Shown here: positions 1 through 7,740 of the stretch, piece by piece
How the letters are laid out: each line of letters opens with the position of its first letter
How positions within the stretch are numbered: the stretch's first letter is position 1
Translations under genes and position numbers: made by a program
Notes under the pieces: generated by a model
Seen by the model: only the letters and a program-made list of their open reading frames with translations
The model's database searches: none
What the model was told of the DNA's origin: nothing
Assembly: GCA_947459875.1 (NCBI GenBank)
Contig: CANHFG010000010.1
Location: 1-44,385 of the forward strand
Direction of reading: 5' to 3'
DNA length: 44,385 bases
From: Ignavibacteria bacterium
Lineage (GTDB): Bacteria > Bacteroidota > Ignavibacteria > Kapaibacteriales > Kapaibacteriaceae

Positions 1-961
1 GTGTTACCTTCTTCATGCTCTCAGCAAAGCTGCCGTCACCGTTATTCAGGTAAATCAGATCCGTCGAATTAAAGTCGTTCGCCACGTAGATGTCCGGCCA
101 GCCGTCAAGATTGATATCAGCTACCGTTGCGCTGAGCCCCATTCCGCGATCGCCGATCCAGGCAGAATAGGATGCATCTTCGAATCGGCCATTTCCAAGG
201 TTCCGATACAGTTTATCGGTGTGACCCTGGTGGCGGACTTCACTGGCTGGCAAGTCTCGAAGGCGTTGGGATTGATCGTCGAGGAGGCGTCCGGAGGAGG
301 CTTCGAACCGCGGTATGGCCGTTCCTTCACGCTGACGTCGCACCGATTCTGCCTGCTCAACCGAGTCAGGGGGCCTGGGAGCCGTTCGCATGGAGTACCA
401 ATTGGAGTACGTCACCAGATAGCAGTCTAAAAGGCCATCTCCGTTGTAATCAAAGAAGACACTGTTGACGGTCTCGTCTTTGTAGTCCAGACCATATGTC
501 GCCGCCTGCTCGGTGAATCGACCCTTGCCGTCATTGATAAGCAGCCTGCAGGTGTTCTGCCAGCGAGCGACAAAGAGATCAAGATCACCGTCGGCGTCTA
601 TATCGACGAGATTGACCCCCGTGGCAAAGAATGTTGAGTCCACCGGAATACCGGTCTGAGCCGTCACGTCCGTAAAGCGAAACTCGCCGTCGTTGCGGTA
701 GAACCCACAGCCGGAGAATGCCGAGAACACGATATCCGGACGTCCGTCGCCGGTGAAGTCGCCAATGGCAACTCCGGCACCTGGAACCATGGAGTTGATC
801 TTCGACAGCGAGTCTTTTGACAGGATGATCCTCGAATGGCGCTGCCGAAAGTCAATGCCGGTACTCTCGGGCATCAGACGTTCGAACAGCGGGCGCTGCT
901 GCGACGCAGCATTGATGGTGAGGAGCAGAACTACCCCACAGACGGACAACAGGGTGCGCAT
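1..961 (-). CDS. Secreted FG-GAP/VCBS-repeat protein (C-terminus outside window)
   Basis: The frame is open from an ATG at 961 to the window edge. The ORF track misses it because no stop lies inside. It starts with a hydrophobic signal-like stretch (MRTLLSVCGVVLLLTINAAS), followed by calcium-binding-like FG-GAP/VCBS motifs: VAIGDFTGDGRPDIV, LVDIDADGDLDLF, FFDYNGDGLLDCY and VADINLDGWPDIYVANDF. Each is followed by a phrase of the type YRNDGEFRF or LINDGKGRF. This is the layout of the secreted beta-propeller proteins that often end in an ASPIC/UnbV domain, but that part is not visible. A GGAGAGG box lies upstream of the ATG. It is likely exported and structural or adhesive; the substrate is unknown. 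Family call is sure, function is not. Confidence 0.85.
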   Translation of the reverse strand, partial: MRTLLSVCGVVLLLTINAASQQRPLFERLMPESTGIDFRQRHSRIILSKDSLSKINSMVPGAGVAIGDFTGDGRPDIVFSAFSGCGFYRNDGEFRFTDVTAQTGIPVDSTFFATGVNLVDIDADGDLDLFVARWQNTCRLLINDGKGRFTEQAATYGLDYKDETVNSVFFDYNGDGLLDCYLVTYSNWYSMRTAPRPPDSVEQAESVRRQREGTAIPRFEASSGRLLDDQSQRLRDLPASEVRHQGHTDKLYRNLGNGRFEDASYSAWIGDRGMGLSATVADINLDGWPDIYVANDFNSTDLIYLNNGDGSFAESMKKVT

Positions 962-996
962 CAGGCAAGCCTCTCCGGATCAGCAGTTTTTAAATG

Positions 997-1082
997 TGCT
1001 TGGAGCGGGGCTTGAACCCGCACGTCCCTTACGGGACACGAGATTTTAAGTCTCGTGCGTCTGCCAGTTTCGCCATCCAAGC
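997..1082 (-). tRNA. tRNA-Leu(UAA)
   Basis: The minus strand folds as a class II tRNA. The acceptor GCTTGGA pairs with TCCAAGC, the anticodon stem ACGAGA/TCTCGT encloses CTTAAAA (anticodon UAA), there is a long variable arm (GTCCCGTAAGGGAC), and the T-loop is GGTTCAAGCC. CCA is not encoded after the discriminator A. It lies 11 bases downstream of the dedA stop, so it is probably cotranscribed with murQ-trx-dedA. Confidence 0.95.
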
Positions 1083-1093
1083 GCTTGTTCAAG

Positions 1094-1732
1094 TTACAAT
1101 TCCTTTCGTGCTCGCATCATCTCCACAACGGCCGGGACAACACTGATGACTATGATCGCCGCTATCACCATGGTGAAATTCTTTTTCACGACTGGCTGGT
1201 TCCCAAAGAAGTAACCCAGGGCCAGAAACGACACCACCCAAACGACCGCACCGACGACGTTGTAGACGAGAAACTGTCGGTAAGACATCCTTCCGATTCC
1301 CGCGACAAACGGAGCAAATGTTCGTACGATCGGCATGAACCTGGCCAGAACTATGGTCTTACCGCCGTGCTTTTCGTAAAACGCATTTGCGCGCCGCAGA
1401 TGCTCCACGTTCAGCAGCCTGGACGATGGTCGATTGAACACCTTCGGGCCAACACGAGCTCCTATGGCGTAGTTGACCCCGTCGCCAAGGATGGCGGCGA
1501 CGATCAGCAACAGTCCCAGCAGGTTCACGTCCATGGTACCGAGCGCGCATATTGCACCAGCAGCAAACAGAAGAGAATCACCCGGCAGAAATGGCGTGAC
1601 CACCAGCCCCGTCTCAGCAAACACGATCAAAAACAGAATCACGTAGGCCCATACACCGTAGCTCGAGGTGATGGCGACCAAGTGTGCATCGATATGCAGA
1701 ATGAAGTCGATGAGACCTGCAAGAAGCTCCAT
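1094..1732 (-). CDS. DedA-family membrane protein
   Basis: A 212-aa polytopic inner-membrane protein of the DedA/SNARE-associated (VTT) family. Members are tied to lipid-carrier recycling (undecaprenyl phosphate or phosphatidylethanolamine flipping) and membrane-potential homeostasis. The family motifs are present: [21 protein letters not shown] near the N-terminus, the GDGVNYAIG segment, and the signature [21 protein letters not shown] about two thirds along, with conserved Arg and Pro. Several hydrophobic helices follow, and the tail is basic (MRARKEL). The start lies two bases after the stop of the thioredoxin-like gene, so the two are coupled. MurQ, two genes upstream, salvages cell-wall sugar, so a link to envelope maintenance is plausible but inferred. 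Confidence 0.9.
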   Translation of the reverse strand: MELLAGLIDFILHIDAHLVAITSSYGVWAYVILFLIVFAETGLVVTPFLPGDSLLFAAGAICALGTMDVNLLGLLLIVAAILGDGVNYAIGARVGPKVFNRPSSRLLNVEHLRRANAFYEKHGGKTIVLARFMPIVRTFAPFVAGIGRMSYRQFLVYNVVGAVVWVVSFLALGYFFGNQPVVKKNFTMVIAAIIVISVVPAVVEMMRARKEL

Positions 1733-1734
1733 CG

Positions 1735-2340
1735 TTACCTCTGAACGAGCGCATTGATCCGCCCTAATATGTCAGATTCAACATGCTGGTGGGCGTTCTG
1801 GGCATACCACGTGTGCAGAAGCGGATACCAGTCGGTGTTGGTTTCGTGCTCGTTTTTCCATGTCGTGACAAGGGGCTTAGCAGCATCCGGACGAGGCCCC
1901 CATACCCACAACTCCTCAATCACGCCGTTATCTCCAGCCTGCGTTGCGACAACGATCGGTATCGAGCGTGCCCCATTGGTCAGGTACATTTCTATCGCCT
2001 CGGGGTAGGTGTCCCGATCTATGATGCGCAGCGAAACATTCGGACTCAACTCGGCGATCGCGGCCAGCACAGGCAACGTCTGCGCTGAGTCACCACACCA
2101 GTCTTCCGTAATGGTTACCCACACCTGCGGCTGCTGAATGTCGGACATGACATTACGAATGACATCGCTTGGCTCGTAGGTCTTCATATGCCGCGTCATG
2201 CGCGAATAATTCAGAGGACGTCCGGCGGCAAAATTGTCGTCGGGACTGTTGGCGTTCATCCTCTGCTCTGCACGTATCATGAACTGGTCGAATGTGAGCC
2301 CCTTCTCGGCGGCGAGGGCCACAAGGTCATTCAATGTCAT
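1735..2340 (-). CDS. Thioredoxin-like protein with WCGDS motif
   Basis: A 201-aa cytoplasmic protein with no signal peptide. A helical N-terminal part (about residues 1-70) precedes a thioredoxin fold: [20 protein letters not shown] at about residues 73-92, then [29 protein letters not shown], which contains the cis-proline loop. The active site is WCGDS, with one cysteine (about C82) and Ser/Asp in place of the second, as in the thioredoxin_9-type family found in Bacteroidota and Bacilli. A single-cysteine mechanism (bacilliredoxin-like or thiol-transfer) is inferred. Its ATG overlaps the murQ stop (TGATG), so the two are translationally coupled. Substrate unknown. Confidence 0.8.
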   Translation of the reverse strand: MTLNDLVALAAEKGLTFDQFMIRAEQRMNANSPDDNFAAGRPLNYSRMTRHMKTYEPSDVIRNVMSDIQQPQVWVTITEDWCGDSAQTLPVLAAIAELSPNVSLRIIDRDTYPEAIEMYLTNGARSIPIVVATQAGDNGVIEELWVWGPRPDAAKPLVTTWKNEHETNTDWYPLLHTWYAQNAHQHVESDILGRINALVQR

Positions 2341-3257
2341 CAGGTATTCTCCATTGCAATTCTTACAATTCCGTTGGCCGCGTGCAGACGTTCAACGGCT
2401 TCTTCTCGTGAACAGGAATGCGCATGCATCACAAGCGCTGTCTTTACATGTCCGCCGGCGGATTCGATGAGCTGAGCCGCCTGCTCTTGGCCCAGACCAC
2501 ATATCGACATGATGATGCGGCTGGCCCGAACGCGCAGCTTCTCATTGGTTAGCTGCAGGTCGACCATCACATTGCCATAGGTCTTCCCGAGGCGGACCAT
2601 TGCTGCGGTGGTGATCATGTTCAAGACCATCTTCTGAGCTGTGCCCGATTTCATGCGGGTCGACCCCGCGATGGGCTCGGGGCCGACGACCGGACAGATG
2701 AGCACGTGAACATTCGGGACATACGGCCGCACTACATGACGTGGATTTGTGGTCAGAAAGATGGTCTTCGCTCCCTTACCAAATCCGTGCTCAAGCGCTC
2801 CCGTCACAAACGGCGTACGCCCGCTTGCCGAGATCCCACAGATCACATCGAGTTCTCCAACCTCAACCTCATCAAGTGCTCGCGCTCCTGCGTCCGACGA
2901 ATCCTCCGCCCCCTCAACAGAACGAAACACCGCCGCCTGGCCTCCAGCTATGATTCCCCGGACCAAGGCCGGGTCGGTTCCATAGGTAGGGGGCATCTCC
3001 GAAGCGTCAAGTATGCCTAAACGGCCGCTGGTGCCAGCTCCAACGTAGATCAGCCGCCCCCCGCGGCCCAGCGCACCGGCGACCATCTCAACGGCCTCGG
3101 CAACATGATCCAATTCGGTGGCGATCGCACCGCAAATGGCCATATCCTCGGCATGAAGCATCCCTACAATGCCGCGAGCGTCAGCCCGGTCAATATCCAG
3201 GGTTCCGGGGTTGATCTCTTCGGTTGTGAGAGTGGTTAGTTGTTCTAACAGGGTCAT
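2340..3257 (-). CDS. murQ: N-acetylmuramic acid 6-phosphate etherase
   Basis: MurQ cleaves the lactyl ether of MurNAc-6-phosphate to give GlcNAc-6-phosphate and D-lactate, a step of peptidoglycan recycling. The SIS-domain signature GRLIYVGAGTSGRLGILDASE is present with the catalytic Glu, followed by MPPTYGTDPALVRGIIAGG, DVICGISASGRTPFV and GSTRMKSGTAQKMVLNM. The C-terminal helical part is also typical. The track starts at 3332, but homologous sequence begins at MTLLEQLTTLTTEE, so the ATG at 3257 is preferred (305 aa, the usual length). The longer start would also overlap the rpsT promoter. No MurP-type transporter or AnmK lies nearby, so the source of MurNAc-6-P is not visible here. Confidence 0.95.
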   Translation of the reverse strand: MTLLEQLTTLTTEEINPGTLDIDRADARGIVGMLHAEDMAICGAIATELDHVAEAVEMVAGALGRGGRLIYVGAGTSGRLGILDASEMPPTYGTDPALVRGIIAGGQAAVFRSVEGAEDSSDAGARALDEVEVGELDVICGISASGRTPFVTGALEHGFGKGAKTIFLTTNPRHVVRPYVPNVHVLICPVVGPEPIAGSTRMKSGTAQKMVLNMITTAAMVRLGKTYGNVMVDLQLTNEKLRVRASRIIMSICGLGQEQAAQLIESAGGHVKTALVMHAHSCSREEAVERLHAANGIVRIAMENT

Positions 3258-3293
3258 CAAAGCAAAACTAGCTATTCCATACCTACGGATACG

Positions 3294-3324
3294 TTTGCGG
3301 ATTCTGTTTTCTTGCCTATCTTTG
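3294..3324 (+). promoter_or_regulatory. Bacteroidota-type promoter for rpsT
   Basis: TTTG at 3294-3297 and TATCTTTG at 3317-3324 are separated by exactly 19 bases. This matches the -33 TTTG / -7 TAnnTTTG consensus of the Bacteroidota primary sigma factor. It lies 39 bases before the rpsT ATG, inside the divergent murQ-rpsT gap. Confidence 0.8.
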
Positions 3325-3363
3325 CGGCCCAAAAGTTTTCACGAATCCTCAGGCGCCACACAC

Positions 3364-3621
3364 ATGGCACATCACAAGTCAGCGATCAAGCGCATTCGTC
3401 AATCGAAAAAGCGCAAGATCTACAACCGCGGAAATAAGAAGGTCATGCGCGAGGCCATCAAGGCCGTTCGCACTGCAACAACAGTGGACGCCGCACAGGA
3501 AGCACTTCGCGCCGCGTTCAGCATCCTGGATCGCGTTGCCGCCCGTGGCATCATCAAGAAGAACAACGCGGCGAACAAGAAGAGCCGCCTGACGAAGGCA
3601 GTGAAGAAGATGATGGCGTAA
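3364..3621 (+). CDS. rpsT: 30S ribosomal protein S20
   Basis: An 85-aa basic helical protein that binds the 5' domain of 16S rRNA. The sequence MAHHKSAIKRIRQSKKRKIYN begins the conserved S20 fold, followed by a helix with alternating Ala and basic residues (AFSILDRVAARGIIKKNNAANKKSRLTKAVKK). The track ORF begins at 3169, but its first 65 residues are read through the promoter and unrelated DNA. The ATG at 3364 gives the normal S20 length. A tRNA-Arg gene follows 14 bases after the stop and a terminator follows that, so the two form a short transcription unit. Confidence 0.98.
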   Translation: MAHHKSAIKRIRQSKKRKIYNRGNKKVMREAIKAVRTATTVDAAQEALRAAFSILDRVAARGIIKKNNAANKKSRLTKAVKKMMA

Positions 3622-3635
3622 GCCGTCAAGTCTAC

Positions 3636-3712
3636 GGACCCGTAGCTCAACTGGATAGAGCATCTGACTACGGATCAGAAGGTTTGGGGTTCGAATCCCT
3701 ACGGGTCCGCCA
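3636..3712 (+). tRNA. tRNA-Arg(ACG)
   Basis: A full cloverleaf: the acceptor GGACCCG pairs with CGGGTCC, the anticodon stem TCTGA/TCAGA encloses CTACGGA (anticodon ACG), and the T-loop is GGTTCGAATCC. CCA is encoded at 3710-3712, unlike the other tRNAs of this window. An ACG anticodon is normally edited to ICG by TadA and reads CGU/CGC/CGA. Confidence 0.97.
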
Positions 3713-3727
3713 AAAACTTAACGCCGC

Positions 3728-3757
3728 AAAGACCGCACTTCGTGCGGTCTTTTTTTA
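3728..3757 (+). terminator. Rho-independent terminator after rpsT/tRNA-Arg
   Basis: The stem AAAGACCGCAC / GTGCGGTCTTT has a tight loop (TTCG if the closing base pair is opened) and is followed by a run of T. The A-run on its 5' side lets it also serve the opposing acyltransferase gene, whose stop codon sits in the T-run. Confidence 0.93.
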
Positions 3758-4909
3758 TGCCCCTCTTTTGAGCCACTTCCGCCGCATGGCAATGCCGAGC
3801 GGACGCTCGTAGAGTCTGTGCAGGAGCAAGGCGGCAACGTTCATAATGAGGTAACTGGTCAGAGCCGCCAGCAAGAAGTGCAATCCTGAGGCCTCCAATC
3901 CGCCCTGAAGGGCCATGCTGATCTTTGGGAAGGGGCCCACCGGCATGAACTGGATGAGGTAGAGCGCAAATGAGCACTCCCCCAGCACAACAGCCACACG
4001 GGTTGACAGGAGGCGCGAAAACCAGCCCCCGGCATGAAGTCCGGCGATGATAACAGCTGCTGAACCGGCTAGTCCGTTAATGGCGATCGAGCCAAGCTTA
4101 TGGTTTCCGACGCTGGTAGCGCCGCCGTTAGATTGGATAAATGCAGCACAGAAAAAAAAGATCATGACACCGAGAACCACGAGTGCATCACCGCGCCCCT
4201 TGATGCGATGACCATGATTGCGCATTACTGCGGCGGCAAGCATCCCCGCCACAAAGTCAGAGAGACGTCCCCAAATGGTGCCCGAGAGAACATCTGCGTC
4301 CCAAACGTCAAACAGCAGGTGCACAATGTCCTGGTAGTAGGTTGCCAGCCCCCTGCCCAGGGCAAAACTTAGACACCAGACGAGGAACGCTATGAGGCAG
4401 GTCTTGGCCAGCAATAGCCCGGTCGAGCTAGATTCGAAGCGCGTTCGAAGGTTATCAGAGAACTTGCGCAGGTAATAGATCATGACCGGAGCCATGAGAT
4501 AGTAACTTTCCTCTAGCGTCAACGTCCACATCGGCGCGTTCAGCGACAGCCGATACTTGGGGTGCCAGCCATGCAGCAACGTCAGATGCAATCCGATGTC
4601 GGTCATGGTGATTCGGTCCCAAGCCGAGATCGCAGAGAGCACCACAACGAGGGACGTGATCGGATAGATGCGGATCAGCCGTCGCTTGATGTACTCCCAC
4701 CAGGAGAATGTGCCCTGGATGAGCGTCTCCGAATAGAGGTGCTGGAACAGGTAACCGGATAAAGCAAAGAAGATGTTGACGCCGGCCCAGCCGTACTGGA
4801 GGAGTCCCGGCACGACATCGTAATGTGGGGTTAGGATGTGACCGAAAAAGACGATAGCGGCGGCAAATGCCCGCAGTCCGGTCAGCGCAGGAATAGTAAT
4901 CGACGTCAC
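3755..4909 (-). CDS. Acyltransferase 3 (OafA/YrhL-like) membrane protein
   Basis: An integral-membrane acyltransferase of the family that O-acetylates or acylates surface sugars and lipids. The N-terminus reads ITIPALTGLRAFAAAIVFFGH, the classic family opening with the LRAxAA motif and a catalytic-type His in the first helix. It is followed by GWAGVNIFFALSGYLF, RRLIRIYPI, and WTLTLEESYYLMAPVMIY (the W-x-L-x-x-E segment). About ten hydrophobic helices are visible. The track start at 5026 lies inside the preceding gene. The GTG at 4909 gives MTSITIPALTG and is preferred (384 aa). It follows the photolyase stop by 8 bases, so it is the last gene of the photolyase operon. Why an envelope acyltransferase sits there is unclear. 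Confidence 0.88.
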   Translation of the reverse strand: MTSITIPALTGLRAFAAAIVFFGHILTPHYDVVPGLLQYGWAGVNIFFALSGYLFQHLYSETLIQGTFSWWEYIKRRLIRIYPITSLVVVLSAISAWDRITMTDIGLHLTLLHGWHPKYRLSLNAPMWTLTLEESYYLMAPVMIYYLRKFSDNLRTRFESSSTGLLLAKTCLIAFLVWCLSFALGRGLATYYQDIVHLLFDVWDADVLSGTIWGRLSDFVAGMLAAAVMRNHGHRIKGRGDALVVLGVMIFFFCAAFIQSNGGATSVGNHKLGSIAINGLAGSAAVIIAGLHAGGWFSRLLSTRVAVVLGECSFALYLIQFMPVGPFPKISMALQGGLEASGLHFLLAALTSYLIMNVAALLLHRLYERPLGIAMRRKWLKRGA

Positions 4910-4917
4910 AGGGCAAG

Positions 4918-6384
4918 TTACGCCGTGCGGTCCAACTGACGGTACACGATGCCGAGTCGGGGATTGCTTCGCAGCACGTTCTGATTCCGACGGAAGAAGT
5001 CCCAGTACATGGCATTGAACGGGCATGCGCCCGGACCGGTCTTCTTCTTTGCATCAAAGGCGCACCCCTTACAGGAGTCACTCATGCGGTTGATGTACGC
5101 AGCACTGGACACATATGGTTTCGTGGCCAGGAATCCACCGTCGGCATACTGACTCATGCCCAGTGTATTCGGCAGCTCTACCCATTCAAATGCGTCGATG
5201 TAGATACCGAGATACCATTCGTGCACGGCCTTGGGATCAAGCCCTGCCAGCAACGCATAGTTACCGATGATCATCAGCCGCTGGATGTGATGCGCATAGG
5301 CCATATCGAGCGACTGCCCGATGGCCAATGACAGACATCGCATGTCGGTCTTCCCGGTCCAAAACCAGTCAGGAAGGGGCTCGGCGTGAGAGAAGAAATT
5401 TTGCTCCACGTATCCGGGCATGCGGGCCCAGTACACTCCGCGCACATACTCTCGCCATCCGAGGATCTGACGGATGAAGCCCTCGACGTGATTGATCTCA
5501 ATACCTCCGCGATGATACTCCTGTTCGACCCTTCGAATGACCTCCAGCGGAGTGATCATCTTGACGTTCAGCGCAAACGAAAGCAAGGAGTGGAACAGTC
5601 GGCGCGCATCGTGATGCATGGCATCCTGATACGTTCCAAAGTGCCGCAGACCCGTGACGAGAAAATCATCAAGCTGCTGCAGGGCCTCCCGTCGGTCGAT
5701 GGGCCATCGGATGTCATCGGCATGGGGCTCCCCCATCGTTTCAACTCCAGCATCAACGATCTCCTGCCAGAGGGCCGTGTGGTCGTGATGTGGACGCCGA
5801 TCCTCGGGCTCGGCAGGAGCCCCTTTCCACGTGCCACGATTCTCAACGTCGAAGTTCCATTCGCCACCAAGGGGCTCTGCGTCCTCGGTCAGCAGGATAC
5901 GATGGCGCTGACGCATCATGCGGTAGAAGCGCTCCATGAGCCAGCGCTTGCTCGATCCGAAGAACTCGGCCGTTTGATTCCGTTCAGTCAGGAAGTGCTC
6001 ACTCGATACGCATCGGCACTCAACACCAACGACCCGGGAGGCAGACGACAGGACCTGATCAACCCGATACTCGTCCGGCTCCTGATACGCAAACGAAGTG
6101 GCGTGGTAGTGTTCCACAAAGCGTTGAATATTGCCGACAAGATCATGTCGGTTCAGTGGATCCGAGATCTTGACGTACTCAACCGTGTGGCCCTTGCTTC
6201 GAAGCGCGCCAGCAAACCGCCGCATGGCGGCGAAGATCGCAATGACCTTTTGCGCGTGATGGCGCACATAGTCCGTTTCGCTGCGCACCTCCATCATCAC
6301 ATACACAACCGACGGGTCGACGCTTGAAAACCACGAATGGTTTTCGTTGAGCTGATCACCAAGAATGAGACGCACCTGCTTCAT
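4918..6384 (-). CDS. Iron-sulfur bacterial photolyase (FeS-BCP, PhrB/CryB-like)
   Basis: A 488-aa cryptochrome/photolyase-related protein. The family uses FAD and blue light to repair (6-4) photoproducts and carries a [4Fe-4S] cluster. The N-terminal antenna/Rossmann domain opens with VRLILGDQLNENHSWF. The C-terminal FAD domain contains GWREYVRGVYW, LPNTLGMSQYADGGF and KPYVSSAAYINRMSDSC. Four cysteines fit the cluster: C350 (DMRCLSLA), C438 and C441 (SCKGC) and C454 (GACPFN). The spacing is the same as I recall for Agrobacterium PhrB. The start is two bases after the DASH cryptochrome stop, so the genes are coupled. Repair activity is inferred from the family. Confidence 0.93.
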   Translation of the reverse strand: MKQVRLILGDQLNENHSWFSSVDPSVVYVMMEVRSETDYVRHHAQKVIAIFAAMRRFAGALRSKGHTVEYVKISDPLNRHDLVGNIQRFVEHYHATSFAYQEPDEYRVDQVLSSASRVVGVECRCVSSEHFLTERNQTAEFFGSSKRWLMERFYRMMRQRHRILLTEDAEPLGGEWNFDVENRGTWKGAPAEPEDRRPHHDHTALWQEIVDAGVETMGEPHADDIRWPIDRREALQQLDDFLVTGLRHFGTYQDAMHHDARRLFHSLLSFALNVKMITPLEVIRRVEQEYHRGGIEINHVEGFIRQILGWREYVRGVYWARMPGYVEQNFFSHAEPLPDWFWTGKTDMRCLSLAIGQSLDMAYAHHIQRLMIIGNYALLAGLDPKAVHEWYLGIYIDAFEWVELPNTLGMSQYADGGFLATKPYVSSAAYINRMSDSCKGCAFDAKKKTGPGACPFNAMYWDFFRRNQNVLRSNPRLGIVYRQLDRTA

Positions 6385-6386
6385 GG

Positions 6387-7529
6387 TTACTGCCCAAGCC
6401 AGTATCTGGAGTAGGTATGCTGCGGGTCATACGACTGTTGCTGGTGTTCGATGCTGAACCGGCGTCCTCCCCGTGGATCAGCCCCCTGCCCGGCAATGTA
6501 CCGCCAGTTACCTTCGTTGGAGGCCGGGTCATAGTCGACCAGATGCGTGGCAAACCACCACTCTCCCCACTGCCATGGACAGCGCAGTTCGTGAATCAGA
6601 TAACTGGCAGCGATCTGCCGCATCCGGTTGCTCATCCATCCGGTACGGGCAAGCTCGATCATCGCCGCGTCAACAAATCGGCAGCCGGTAGCCCCCTGAC
6701 ACCAAACGCGAAAAGGGGCGTTAGCATTTCGGGGCTCTTTAGTCTGTGCAGCAGACACTTCGGTCATTGCACGGAACGCAAAGAAGTCGCGCCAGACAAG
6801 TTCGAACCATAACCAGTACGTACCGTCGTTTGAACCGTGCTCACGTTCATACTCACGAACAGCCTCGGCAATGGTACGCGCCGAGATGATGCCCAGTGAC
6901 AGCCAGGGCGAGAACTTACTCGAGAACTCCGTGCCGATCAGCCCGTTACGTGTTGCCTTGTAGGAATCAACTCGTCGGGTTTCGAGATACTGTCGAAGGT
7001 GGGTTTGCGCGGCTGTCTCGCTCGGAGCGAACTCCGGCCGGTGGAACGGGAAAGCGCTACGATCATCTGCCTCGAGGGTCTCGATCCCCAGCTCCCCGGG
7101 AGTGGGCACGTCCGGACATGACACTCCTGGCGGCAGCGCCGGAAGCTTTGGCGGAGCGGGCAAAGGGGCTCTCCACTGCGTTGCCGACTTTTCGAGATCG
7201 CGCCGGAATGATGTGAACACGCCCGGCAGACGTTCAAGCGGCATCGGCAGATCATCAACGTTGTAGAGCGTCTCGGCCTGACGGTAGAGGTGCTGCACCT
7301 GCTTGTCAGGGGGCTGCATACGAAAGAGCAGGTCAGAGCCGCGAGCGCGAAGATCACGCTGGAGCGAGGCAAGGGAAGCTAGCAGGAATGCTGCACGATG
7401 TGGACCGATCGGCACCGTTGGGTCCCAGTCGTACACCGGCAGCAGGTACTCCGCCAGCCGACAGGCCGCAACCAGAGGTGGATTATCGGTCAGACGCTGC
7501 GCACGTCCGACATGAAACTCATGAGCCAT
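6387..7529 (-). CDS. DASH-type cryptochrome/deoxyribodipyrimidine photolyase
   Basis: A flavoprotein of the cryptochrome/photolyase superfamily, closest to the DASH group, which repairs cyclobutane dimers at least in single-stranded DNA. It has the N-terminal phrase [15 protein letters not shown] (normally WFRxDLRLxDNxAL), then the FAD-domain motifs [57 protein letters not shown] and [14 protein letters not shown]. It ends in the DASH-like [15 protein letters not shown]. The track start at 7589 runs through the DUF2256 gene in another frame. The ATG at 7529 gives MAHEFHVGR, aligns with the family N-terminus and overlaps the DUF2256 stop by 11 bases. The result is 380 aa, slightly short for DASH. 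Confidence 0.9.
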   Translation of the reverse strand: MAHEFHVGRAQRLTDNPPLVAACRLAEYLLPVYDWDPTVPIGPHRAAFLLASLASLQRDLRARGSDLLFRMQPPDKQVQHLYRQAETLYNVDDLPMPLERLPGVFTSFRRDLEKSATQWRAPLPAPPKLPALPPGVSCPDVPTPGELGIETLEADDRSAFPFHRPEFAPSETAAQTHLRQYLETRRVDSYKATRNGLIGTEFSSKFSPWLSLGIISARTIAEAVREYEREHGSNDGTYWLWFELVWRDFFAFRAMTEVSAAQTKEPRNANAPFRVWCQGATGCRFVDAAMIELARTGWMSNRMRQIAASYLIHELRCPWQWGEWWFATHLVDYDPASNEGNWRYIAGQGADPRGGRRFSIEHQQQSYDPQHTYSRYWLGQ

Positions 7530-7674
7530 GCGAAGCCCCCTTCCGACGTCGACAGGCGTCAGAGCAGTATTTGACCTCATCCCAGACACGCTCCCACTTC
7601 TTGCGCCAGGTGAAGGGGCGCTGACAGGAAACGCAGATCTTGGTGGCGAGTTGATGTTTCTTGATCATTGACAT
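7519..7674 (-). CDS. DUF2256 small zinc-ribbon-like protein
   Basis: A 51-aa gene too short for the track. The translation contains [16 protein letters not shown] and [13 protein letters not shown], the hallmark of DUF2256, with two CxxC/CxxxC pairs (C14, C17, C37, C41) expected to bind zinc. DUF2256 proteins are commonly encoded beside, or fused to, cryptochrome/photolyase genes; their role is unknown. The gene overlaps the cryptochrome start by 11 bases, which points to a coupled partner of that enzyme. The start could be the ATG at 7674 or the internal one at 7668. It is the first gene of the photolyase operon; I found no clear promoter upstream. Confidence 0.88.
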   Translation of the reverse strand: MSMIKKHQLATKICVSCQRPFTWRKKWERVWDEVKYCSDACRRRKGASHGS

Positions 7675-7740
7675 AGGTCAACGCCCAAGAAACAATCGGT
7701 CCCTAGATTGCGTTCCGTTATTCGGAAAATGGAGACTGCC

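Noticed and set aside
1055-1744. 229-aa plus-strand ORF opposite dedA
   Set aside because: Shadow of the dedA gene; the minus frame has clear DedA motifs and coupled starts.
5386-6327. 313-aa plus-strand ORF opposite the FeS photolyase
   Set aside because: Shadow; the minus-strand photolyase is unmistakable.
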